DNA from: Flavipsychrobacter stenotrophus
Lineage (GTDB): Bacteria > Bacteroidota > Bacteroidia > Chitinophagales > Chitinophagaceae
Assembly (NCBI GenBank): GCA_947379685.1
Contig: CANCOG010000019.1
Coordinates: 1-21,362, forward strand
Length of the DNA: 21,362 nucleotides
Direction of reading: 5' to 3'
The position numbers and the translations under genes are program-made. Shown piece by piece: positions 8,801-13,393 of this stretch (position 1 is its first letter; each line of letters opens with the position of its first letter). The notes under the pieces were generated by a model. That model had not been told where the DNA came from. It saw nothing but the letters and a program-made list of their open reading frames with translations, and ran no database searches.

Positions 8801-9185
8801 TTACCTGCTGGCCATTATCATACATCTTTATGCCAGTACTGCCATCAGCAGTTACCATGTATCCATTGGTGTACAGGTTGTTGAGCAAGGTATCGTTAAA
8901 TGCTGTCGATGCACTTGTCGTGTTACTGACCATTTTCCAGGCGCTGCCATCATAGTAATAGAAGCCGGGTGTTCCGTCTGTCTGATAAATGATCAAGCCC
9001 GTTGCAGGGCTTGAAGGGCGATTTGACATCGTCATTCGCGGAACCAGCAGGCCCTTTCCTGTTGCACTAATATCCAACTGTGCACTTGCATCGGGCGTTG
9101 TCGTTCCCATCCCTATTTGGGCAGTTGCTCCTTTCGATATAACTATTGCCAAAGTGAGCAAGATGTATTTCAGTAACTGTTTCAT
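2829..9185 (-). CDS. Giant YadA-head-like repeat protein with C-terminal peptidase S74 chaperone
   Basis: 2118 residues. A signal peptide (1-23, ending TAQ) precedes a domain typical of Bacteroidota surface proteins (about 24-88; MGTTTPDASAQLDIS, GLLVPRMT). The bulk is 14-residue YadA-type head repeats (SxAxGxxNTASG) in large modules starting FNDTL...NLYTNGYLVTADG near residues 96, 384, 700, 1018 and 1266. Modules 1-4 contain a GAGxRMxWYP insert and end in RSLTDKGYVDSV; later units are short. The C-terminus is a peptidase S74 intramolecular chaperone. Ser1987 in SDRRKK and Lys1992 match the Ser/Lys (S, S+5) autocleavage dyad of phage endosialidase chaperones, so cleavage would release 132 residues, including a coiled coil (about 2075-2110). 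A trimeric fibre is expected from family knowledge. No YadA barrel, T9SS domain or membrane anchor is visible, so export and attachment are unexplained. Candidate LytTR-controlled promoter at 9222-9287. Confidence 0.9.
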   Translation of the reverse strand: MKQLLKYILLTLAIVISKGATAQIGMGTTTPDASAQLDISATGKGLLVPRMTMSNRPSSPATGLIIYQTDGTPGFYYYDGSAWKMVSNTTSASTAFNDTLLNNLYTNGYMVTADGSTGIKMYDNGQQVTTGALGSGSSLGASGAGVRMFWYPKNAAFRAGGVSGTNWDDGNNGNYSAAFGYNNMASGNYSFAAGEACSATASHTVVSGYSSTATQDGAVALGNNNNATGASGTAAGRYNTASGFGSVAMGYDNTASGTISVAMGGSASASGNFSTALGNNAVASGNHSVAIGSSTSTNGKAGSFMLGDSTSGSASNDAVNQMIMRFNGGYKLYTNSSGTQGAELTNGGVLKYMNNVSGSYDVRSLTDKGYVDSVISAAAVTAMFNDTLTRNLYTSGYLVTADGATGLSMGSNGLLMDTGTLGIGSSLAISGAGTRMFWYPKKAAFRAGALSGSQWDDANIGSNSVAFGWNNTASGSQSSAFGQWNTVSGNQAFGAGYQNTVSNFTSAGIGLLNNSTGSGSMALGQYNTASGTGSIGAGYNNTSSGYGSVAQGYNNTASNVGAVAQGLYNTASNMGAVAMGSSNTASGLYGFAMGRQAMATGDNSVAMGYNVSTNGKQGSFIFGDTTAASPTTNDVANQMMMRFSGGYKLYTNSSATQGAQLTNGGVLKYMNNVSGSYDTRSLTDKGYVDSVVAASATSSAFDDTLISNLYTNGYLVTADGTTGIKMYSNGVMVDTGTYGSGSLLPVSGAGTRMFWYPKKAAFRAGTVSGTQMDDANIGQQSTAFGSSNIASGISSVAFGSGDTASNTGNFAAGSGSNASGTGAIAIGTTNRATGAGCIAIGNNSTASGDHSISVGSNNSSTGQGSFTAGTNNTASDWGAVALGIYLNASNRGAVALGSSNTASGQYAAAIGHQADATGNNSVAMGFNVSTNNKAGSFIMGDTTATSFTFNDAVNQMMMRFTGGYKLFTNTAGTQGAVLTNSGVLKYMNNVSGSYDSRSLTDKGYVDSVVAVSATTATFNDTLTRNLYTNGYLISADGTTGVSMYGNGIFVDTGTYGGGSALSVSGAGTRMLWYPSKAAFRAGSVDGAQWDDSGIGQYSNVLGYNGLASGMASIALGYQDTASGDASFALGNRCNASGMASLAEGSYTTASGFFCSARGAYATASGSNSHALGSYISTNNYTGSFIFGDGTIGSTITKNDAIDQMMMRFNGGYKLYTNSLGTQGVRLTNAGVFKYMNNVSGSYDARSLTDKGYVDSVVSVAQASATFDDTLTSNLYTNGYLLTADGSTGLLVSSNARMALGGSSNASGYGSLAMGSQDTVSGTNAAAFGYLNRCSGNQSFATGQQNTASGLWGFAGGVTSTASGTASMAWGYNANATGANSIAIGKNVSTNNKSGAFILGDSSGSTTSNDAANQMMMRFTGGFKLFSNTSLNQGLELSAVGSTKFGSSNSATGNQSVAGGYLDTATGAQSVALGYDNNATGGQSFAMGSGCVASNTQSTAIGYQNTSSGGGAMALGIYSNASANGSVAIGYQCTASGIGAASFNGFSSASGNFSLATGSHTTATGDYSVAMGKYVSTNSKTGSFIFGDTLNTTANNDAYNQMMMRFSGGYKLYSNSGLTSGLQLTTTGGSNLGTSNTVSGTNATAIGNNLTASGFSSTALGSYVSTNGKAGSFIIGDSTTSVTSNDSVNQMMMRFTGGYKLQTSNSLNQGLQITNFGGTAAGTSSYVTASYGTAMGFKDTVTGAQGVAMGNVNKATNSAAIAMGSGNTASGNAALAIGSNNTASNTSSYAIGYTNTASGVDAVALGNNLTASGASSMALGSYVSTNSLGGALIIGDNSTTTTTTNDAANQMKARFTGGYKLFTDASLTAGLQLTTSGGSNLGISNTVSGTNATGIGNTTTASATNAIAMGNHTTASGASSVALGSYVSTNAKAGSVIIGDSSTTTATSSSTTNQLTMRFANGYKLYTNSGATVGTQVAAGGNSWSTISDRRKKENFAVVNGDEFLNKISSMPLSSWNYKGQDAASFRHYGPMAQDFFAAFGHDKFGTSGNDTTINQADMEGVTFIAVQALVKRTSDLQKENTDLKSEIEKIKADYAARLEKIETLMNQKSGRHDALPVR
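5377..8905 (-). repeat. Large repeat modules inside the adhesin-like gene
   Basis: The DNA encoding FNDTL/FDDTL recurs near 8890-8900, 8025-8035, 7080-7088, 6124-6134 and 5380-5390, giving five units of roughly 740-955 bp. Units 1-4 share the order FNDTL, RMxWYP/AFRAG, YadA-like 14-mers (42-bp period), NQMxMRFxGGYKL and RSLTDKGYVDSV. They differ mainly in the number of 14-mers. This points to growth by duplication and slippage, and makes the locus prone to length variation and assembly collapse. Confidence 0.8.
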
Positions 9186-9221
9186 ATCGTCAATTTTTGG
9201 TGGTGCCTAATGTATTTTTAC

Positions 9222-9229
9222 CAAAAGTA
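9222..9229 (-). promoter_or_regulatory. -7 promoter box of the adhesin-like gene
   Basis: TACTTTTG on the minus strand fits TAnnTTTG and lies 36 nt before the ATG at 9185. No good -33 TTG is found at 19-21 bp, as would suit an activator-dependent promoter. The direct repeat at 9257-9287 begins 27 bp upstream. The same box with the same spacing is found at 10432-10439. Confidence 0.6.
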
Positions 9230-9256
9230 GATTGCACAAAAGCCGATTTTGAACGA

Positions 9257-9305
9257 AGTCGATGAACCCCTATAATTAGTAGATGTAACGGGTAATAGGT
9301 AGATG
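9257..9305. promoter_or_regulatory. Candidate LytTR-type operator upstream of the adhesin-like gene
   Basis: AGTCGATGAA (9257-9266) is followed after 21 bp by AGTAGATGTA (9278-9287). A third partial copy, GTAGATG (9299-9305), lies 20 bp further on. The first 16 bases of the site, GAACGAAGTCGATGAA, match those of the site at 10461-10476 in 15 positions. Two imperfect 9-10-bp direct repeats about 21 bp apart are the known geometry of LytTR regulator sites such as those of AgrA. Assignment to the LytTR regulator at 10571 is inference. Confidence 0.6.
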
Positions 9306-9436
9306 GACAGAATCAAACAAGCTCAATTGAGTCGATAAGATTATCATTCCAGCACCATCTGAAATCAGCTCCCGGCAGAAGGCAGCTAGAATGAGTAAGG
9401 ATTTACTTGCCTTGCATTTCAAGGACCTTTTTAACG

Positions 9437-9465
9437 AAAAAACCCCGGCCAATTGAATGACCAGG
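9437..9465 (-). terminator. Intrinsic terminator of the GNAT-like gene
   Basis: On the minus strand CCTGGTC (9459-9465) pairs with GGCCGGG (9444-9450), including two G-T wobbles, with an 8-nt loop. GTTTTTT (9437-9443) follows. It lies about 41 bases past the stop of 9507-10187 and separates that unit from the adhesin promoter. The remainder of 9186-9506 holds only that promoter and its operator. Confidence 0.65.
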
Positions 9466-9506
9466 ATTTTCCTATCTATAAACATCACACTTATCAAATA
9501 ACTAAC

Positions 9507-10187
9507 TCAGGCGGGCCTGACGGAAATCCTCTTGAAATCGGCTGGAAAGAACAATTCGGTCCTTCTTATCCGTTGAACTATGTTCTTGGTAAGTATTTCA
9601 AACGGGCGAAATACAGCCACTTCCATAGTGAAACTCGATTCTGTGATTTGCTTTGTACGCAGATATTTCGCCAGCGGGTTCTTCCTATTGTCCATCCCGG
9701 TACCCGTTACTTGCTGCATATTGCAATACTGGCGCAAAGTCATATAAATATCCCGAACGCCTTCCGCACTCCACGTTAAGATCGTGTTGCTTACCGAATA
9801 CTGATACATCGCCTTAAACAAACCCAGCAACACAAATGCATGGTCAACACCTGTAGCCTTCTTTACCAAAACATGCTGAATCTCATAGTCGATCCCTGTC
9901 TCCTCCATGCCATACACTTCATATTCGAGGTTCACTTTGTGAGGGTCCACTAGCTTAACAACACCTACAGGTACGTCTTTGTGGTAAGCTAAAAAACAAA
10001 CTACCCCCGCCCGGTTCAGCCTTATTTTTTCCTTAGAAGGGTTTGCGAATACAAAACCCTCTGATGAATAGAAAAGATTGGCAGTATTGCAATCCTGCAG
10101 GTCTTTTACCTGCTCGAACCGATAACCCTTGCAGGTAGCCAGTATATTGAATATTAGTATCGACAATTGGTCAGAAATGCGTTTCAT
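9507..10187 (-). CDS. GNAT-fold protein resembling N-acyl amino acid/autoinducer synthases
   Basis: 226 residues, no signal peptide, so probably cytoplasmic. Residues 61-81 (GVVCFLAYHKDVPVGVVKLVDP) look like the central beta hairpin of a GNAT fold. YEIQHVLV (101-108) resembles the E-(I/V)-x-R-hydrophobic strand of FeeM-like N-acyl amino acid synthases and LuxI-type enzymes, with Gln-His in place of the Arg. The helix after ATGVDHAFVLLGLFKAMYQY and the segment DIYMTLRQY also fit the superfamily plan. The canonical QxxGxG CoA loop is not visible, so the substrate cannot be stated; acyl-ACP or acyl-CoA use is only a possibility. It starts 58 bp after the 47-residue membrane peptide gene and probably shares its LytTR-type promoter. 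It could instead be a non-enzymatic GNAT relative. Confidence 0.55.
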   Translation of the reverse strand: MKRISDQLSILIFNILATCKGYRFEQVKDLQDCNTANLFYSSEGFVFANPSKEKIRLNRAGVVCFLAYHKDVPVGVVKLVDPHKVNLEYEVYGMEETGIDYEIQHVLVKKATGVDHAFVLLGLFKAMYQYSVSNTILTWSAEGVRDIYMTLRQYCNMQQVTGTGMDNRKNPLAKYLRTKQITESSFTMEVAVFRPFEILTKNIVQRIRRTELFFPADFKRISVRPA

Positions 10188-10245
10188 AATATCTTAATTT
10201 GCTATTTTTTTGAACGTAGTTAAAATAATCTAATCGAGTGATCGG

Positions 10246-10389
10246 TTACTCCACCAGGTATATCTCATTTTGCAGCTGCTGCGTTTTGTAACTGTACCAT
10301 AACCAGAGGGTCACAACAATCACCAGCGATACAAAAACAAAAAACATAATGAGCGCCTCGAGCTTGTGCATTCTTAATATCTGCTTCAT
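10246..10389 (-). CDS. 47-residue single-pass membrane peptide
   Basis: The frame is open from 10434, but the promoter box at 10432-10439 places transcription start near 10425. The ATG at 10389 (MKQILRMHKLEAL) is therefore the likely start. The product has a basic N-terminus, a hydrophobic segment at about residues 13-29 ending WLWYSY, and a short polar tail (KTQQLQNEIYLVE). It is the first gene behind the candidate LytTR operator, followed 58 bp later by the GNAT-like gene. It shares a basic-KL-hydrophobic-W plan with the two small proteins at 258-635. The function is unknown; regulator, peptide signal precursor or membrane accessory of the kinases are all possible. Confidence 0.6.
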   Translation of the reverse strand: MKQILRMHKLEALIMFFVFVSLVIVVTLWLWYSYKTQQLQNEIYLVE

Positions 10390-10431
10390 AACGGATAAGG
10401 CATAAAATGATTCCGAATTGATTTTCAAGGA

Positions 10432-10439
10432 CAAAAGTA
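10432..10439 (-). promoter_or_regulatory. -7 promoter box of the membrane peptide/GNAT unit
   Basis: TACTTTTG on the minus strand is identical to the adhesin box at 9222-9229. It is separated by the same 27 bp from a copy of the same direct repeat (first unit at 10467-10476). The box lies 42 nt before the ATG at 10389. Confidence 0.6.
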
Positions 10440-10466
10440 TCCCCTCAAAAAAACGGTTCAGAACAA

Positions 10467-10497
10467 AGTCGATGAAACGGGCGAATTAGTCGATGAA
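10467..10497. promoter_or_regulatory. Candidate LytTR operator between divergent promoters
   Basis: AGTCGATGAA occurs twice without mismatch, at 10467-10476 and 10488-10497, a period of 21 bp. It lies between the minus-strand box at 10432-10439 and the plus-strand box at 10533-10540. It could therefore serve both the membrane peptide/GNAT unit and the LytTR regulator gene itself. A related site occurs at 9257-9287. Confidence 0.65.
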
Positions 10498-10532
10498 AAA
10501 ATAAATCTCTTCGAAATCTTCGTTTACAGGTG

Positions 10533-10540
10533 TAAATTTG
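10533..10540 (+). promoter_or_regulatory. -7 promoter box of the LytTR regulator gene
   Basis: TAAATTTG fits TAnnTTTG and lies 30 nt before the ATG at 10571. The -33 region (about 10510-10513, TTCG) is a poor match to TTG. The box overlaps the upstream ATG at 10538, which argues for the start at 10571. Confidence 0.5.
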
Positions 10541-10570
10541 CGTTGTTCACTCATTTCTCTCTTAGCTACA

Positions 10571-11323
10571 ATGACAAAATATAAGTGCATTATTGCCGAC
10601 GACAATATCCTGGAACGCGACCTCCTGGAGATGCATGTATCCAAGATGCCCCAGCTGGAAATTGTTGCGTCGGTGGCCGATGGCTTTGAGGCGCAGCAGG
10701 TATTGGCTAACACTGAAGTCGACATTGTTTTTTCAGATATAGACATGCCCCTGCTCAATGGATTTGGGCTGGTAAAGTCGCTGAAGAAGCCACCGGTAGT
10801 CATTTTCATTTCGTCTCATGCCGAGTATGCAGTTGAGAGCTACAACCTCGACGTGATTGATTTCGTTGTAAAGCCAGTAACTTTTGAACGTATTCTAAAA
10901 TCGGTGACCAAGGCCATTGAATATATAGAACTTAAGAACGCCGCGCCTACACGACAGGTATCTATGACTCTGGAAAAGGAAAACTACTTTTTCATTCGTG
11001 AATCGAATGACCTGGTGAAACTGCACTTTGAAGAAGTGGCCTATATTGAAAGCATGGGCGATTTTTCTAAGATTTTTACCTTGCAGGATAAAAGGCATAT
11101 TACGCTGGTAAGCCTCAAAAACCTGGAGGTGCAGTTACCTACTGAATATTTCACCCGTGTACACAAATCTTTCATTATCAACCACGATCATATCACAGCC
11201 ATCAGTAACGACGAAATGGTGATCGCCACCAAGTTCACCCTGCCCCTCAGCCCTTCTTACCGGCAGGGGCTTCTGGATAAAGTGGTCAATAAAAAAATAG
11301 TAACCAGGCATTTGTCCAAGTAG
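10571..11323 (+). CDS. LytTR-family response regulator
   Basis: 250 residues in the two-domain form typical of the family. The receiver domain (about 1-120) has the acidic pair Asp10-Asp11 in IIADDN, the phosphoacceptor Asp56 in FSDIDMP, Ser81/82 and Lys101 in VVKPV, so all phosphorylation residues are present. The C-terminal LytTR DNA-binding domain (about 140-245) shows LHFEEVAYIESMGDFSKI, FTRVHKSFIIN and LPLSPSYRQ. The start at 10571 (MTKYKCIIADDN) is preferred over 10538, which lies in the promoter box and adds residues outside the receiver fold. Direct repeats of LytTR geometry lie upstream (10467-10497), suggesting autoregulation and control of the divergent unit. The gene converges on two HisKA-type kinases rather than a LytS-type partner. 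Pairing with them is plausible but unproven. Confidence 0.92.
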   Translation: MTKYKCIIADDNILERDLLEMHVSKMPQLEIVASVADGFEAQQVLANTEVDIVFSDIDMPLLNGFGLVKSLKKPPVVIFISSHAEYAVESYNLDVIDFVVKPVTFERILKSVTKAIEYIELKNAAPTRQVSMTLEKENYFFIRESNDLVKLHFEEVAYIESMGDFSKIFTLQDKRHITLVSLKNLEVQLPTEYFTRVHKSFIINHDHITAISNDEMVIATKFTLPLSPSYRQGLLDKVVNKKIVTRHLSK

Positions 11324-11329
11324 ACTACA

Positions 11330-11362
11330 GTTGCCCGACAACCGCAATTCATTTGCTTTTTT
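11330..11362 (+). terminator. Weak terminator candidate between convergent genes
   Basis: In the 47-bp gap between the LytTR gene and the convergent kinase gene, AGTTGC and GCAATT can form a 6-bp stem with a wobble pair. A T6 run (11357-11362) follows after a further short GCAA/TTGC pairing. The structure is weak. Confidence 0.3.
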
Positions 11363-11370
11363 CTAATGGC

Positions 11371-13335
11371 CTACCCCAGCGGCATTTCTACAATAAATGT
11401 ACTCCCCTTCCCCGGCCCACTTTCCAGGGTGATGGTGCCATTCATTAATGCAATAAAGGTTTTGCACAACATAAGACCCAGACCCGTGCCTTTTTCCTGA
11501 TTGGTGCCGGGGGTGCTTTCAATAGGCTGCCTTGCCTTTGCGTCGTTGAATCTGGTCACCAGTTCCGGGGTAAACCCAACACCAGCGTCCCTTATATATA
11601 CCTTCAGTACCCTCTCAAGTCGCTCTGCCGAAATAATAACGCTGCCGCCACTGGTAGTATATTTTAAAGCATTACTCAGCAGGTTTCTGACAACCAGTGC
11701 AGTCATATTAATATCAGCGTACACAATTGCGGGGCCAGCCACCTGATTTTCAATGGTTATACCCTTTTTTTCAGCTTCCTGCTGCAATATCCCTATCGCC
11801 TGGCTGGCTGTTGCGGCCAGATCGAACCGTTCGGCTACAGGTTTAAAGCCATCCATCTGTGTGCGTGCCCAGCTGAGCAGGTTTTCCATAAGCCTCGCGG
11901 TGTAGCCCAAATTATTTCGTAGCGTAGCAGCATATAGTGTCATTTTCTCTGGCGATATATTGCCAGATTCCAGTAACTGAGTGAAGGCGATCAAAGAATT
12001 AACGGGGGTACGCATATCATGACTTATGACACTGAAAATGCGGTCCTTTACCTCATTAAGTTGCTCTACTTCCTGCTTTTGTGCCGTTATTTGGCGGTTG
12101 AGTTGTCCGGTCCTGCGCTGACTTAAATACGCCAGAATACCGATACCAAATAGAAGGATAGATACGAGGCCGAGATAAAAATTGATCTTTCGCTGAATCT
12201 GCAATTGCTTGCTGGCCAGCTGGTGCTGCACCAGTTCAACTTTCTCCTGTAGCTTAGCAAAAATAAGTGCATTGTTTTTGGCGGTATTGCTATCCTTGGC
12301 TACCATAGCTGAATCGGCATAAATAGTGGCCATTCCGGTTTCATGTTTGGCTGCATAAATTTTAAACAACTGCTTGAAAATCCGTTCCTTCAATGAGTAA
12401 TCGAACCAAAAATGCCTTTGCTGGCATAAATCCAGAGCACGTCGCAATAGTTGCTCAGCTTGATCAAGTTTCCCCTGTTCAAAATATATGGTTCCGAGAA
12501 TAAGCATGGAGCCAACAGCATTCTTAATTACATGATGGTTTATGCTAGTTGTAATGTCGGCTTCAAGCAATGGGATGGCAGCGTCGTACTTCTTTTGATG
12601 GTAATAAGTGATACCTATGTTACCCATCGTTATACCGGACCATACCGTATCATTGTTCGCAATAGCCGTATCATAAATTGCCCAGAAAAACCACTCGGCG
12701 CTGTCGTACTTCCCCATGTTACGGTAACATAAACCAAGGGTGTTGTAACGCGTAAAATTCTTCTTCAGATTGAAATCGGGCGCAGTTACTGACTCCTTAA
12801 TATACCGGAGCGCATTGTCATTGTCGCCATAACGGTAGTAGGCGCTGCCTAATTCAAAGAGATACTGGTCCTTTCGAGGGAATTCTTCTCTTGAATACTT
12901 AGTATAGATGACGTTGGCTGACAACAGATGCTCAAACCCCGCAGCCTGATGCTGGTTCTCATAGTATAACTGCCCGAGGGCCTGCAAAGCATCAACTTCC
13001 AGGTATTGTAACTTTTTGTAGCGTGCATCTTCGAGCAACTGGCCCAGCATTTTCTCAGCTTCAGCAAATGCAATGGTATTCAACCAAACACCCTTCCTGA
13101 TCCGCAAAAGTTTCATTTCTCCCTCAAGTTCCGGGTCTTTATTTTCCCTGGCCCAGGCTTCCAGCTTCGAAAGTTCTCCGGCAGTGATCTTTGACTCTCT
13201 ATTACCTATGGTTTTGCTCAAAGAGTCTATCAAAACAAATTTATCGGCATATTTCGCATGCAATACATCGCCATGCCGACCAAAGGCCTGGCACCCAAAA
13301 ACGACCAAAAAAAACATAAATACAAACCTAAACAT
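11371..13335 (-). CDS. TPR sensor histidine kinase (HisKA type)
   Basis: 654 residues. Signal peptide (about 1-18), TPR-like repeats exposed outside the cytoplasm to about residue 350, then a coiled coil, a transmembrane helix (about 385-405), a signalling helix, and HisKA and HATPase domains. His439 in ISHDMRTPVN is the phosphorylation site. Asn555 (NLLSNALKY) is the N box, Asp583 in DAGVGF the G1 box, and GTGLGL at about 616 the G2 box, so all catalytic motifs are intact. No receiver or HPt domain follows, so it needs a separate response regulator. It is the second gene after the paralogous kinase at 13394-15274 with a 58-bp gap. Its last 216 residues closely match that kinase, while its TPR half instead resembles the HTH regulator at 955-2646. 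The ligand is unknown. Confidence 0.92.
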   Translation of the reverse strand: MFRFVFMFFLVVFGCQAFGRHGDVLHAKYADKFVLIDSLSKTIGNRESKITAGELSKLEAWARENKDPELEGEMKLLRIRKGVWLNTIAFAEAEKMLGQLLEDARYKKLQYLEVDALQALGQLYYENQHQAAGFEHLLSANVIYTKYSREEFPRKDQYLFELGSAYYRYGDNDNALRYIKESVTAPDFNLKKNFTRYNTLGLCYRNMGKYDSAEWFFWAIYDTAIANNDTVWSGITMGNIGITYYHQKKYDAAIPLLEADITTSINHHVIKNAVGSMLILGTIYFEQGKLDQAEQLLRRALDLCQQRHFWFDYSLKERIFKQLFKIYAAKHETGMATIYADSAMVAKDSNTAKNNALIFAKLQEKVELVQHQLASKQLQIQRKINFYLGLVSILLFGIGILAYLSQRRTGQLNRQITAQKQEVEQLNEVKDRIFSVISHDMRTPVNSLIAFTQLLESGNISPEKMTLYAATLRNNLGYTARLMENLLSWARTQMDGFKPVAERFDLAATASQAIGILQQEAEKKGITIENQVAGPAIVYADINMTALVVRNLLSNALKYTTSGGSVIISAERLERVLKVYIRDAGVGFTPELVTRFNDAKARQPIESTPGTNQEKGTGLGLMLCKTFIALMNGTITLESGPGKGSTFIVEMPLG

Positions 13336-13393
13336 ATACTTTATTCAACCTCAATACACCAACAAAAATGGGTTCATATTTATAGCAGGAACG

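Noticed and set aside
2829..9185. Regular short repeats that could suggest a CRISPR array or satellite DNA
   Set aside because: The 42-bp periodicity is codon-phased, encodes 14-residue YadA-like head repeats, and has no spacer structure.
9276..9497. 73-codon open frame on the minus strand between the GNAT-like and adhesin-like genes
   Set aside because: It overlaps the terminator at 9437-9465 and the operator at 9278-9305, has no recognisable domain, and would start inside the terminator region.
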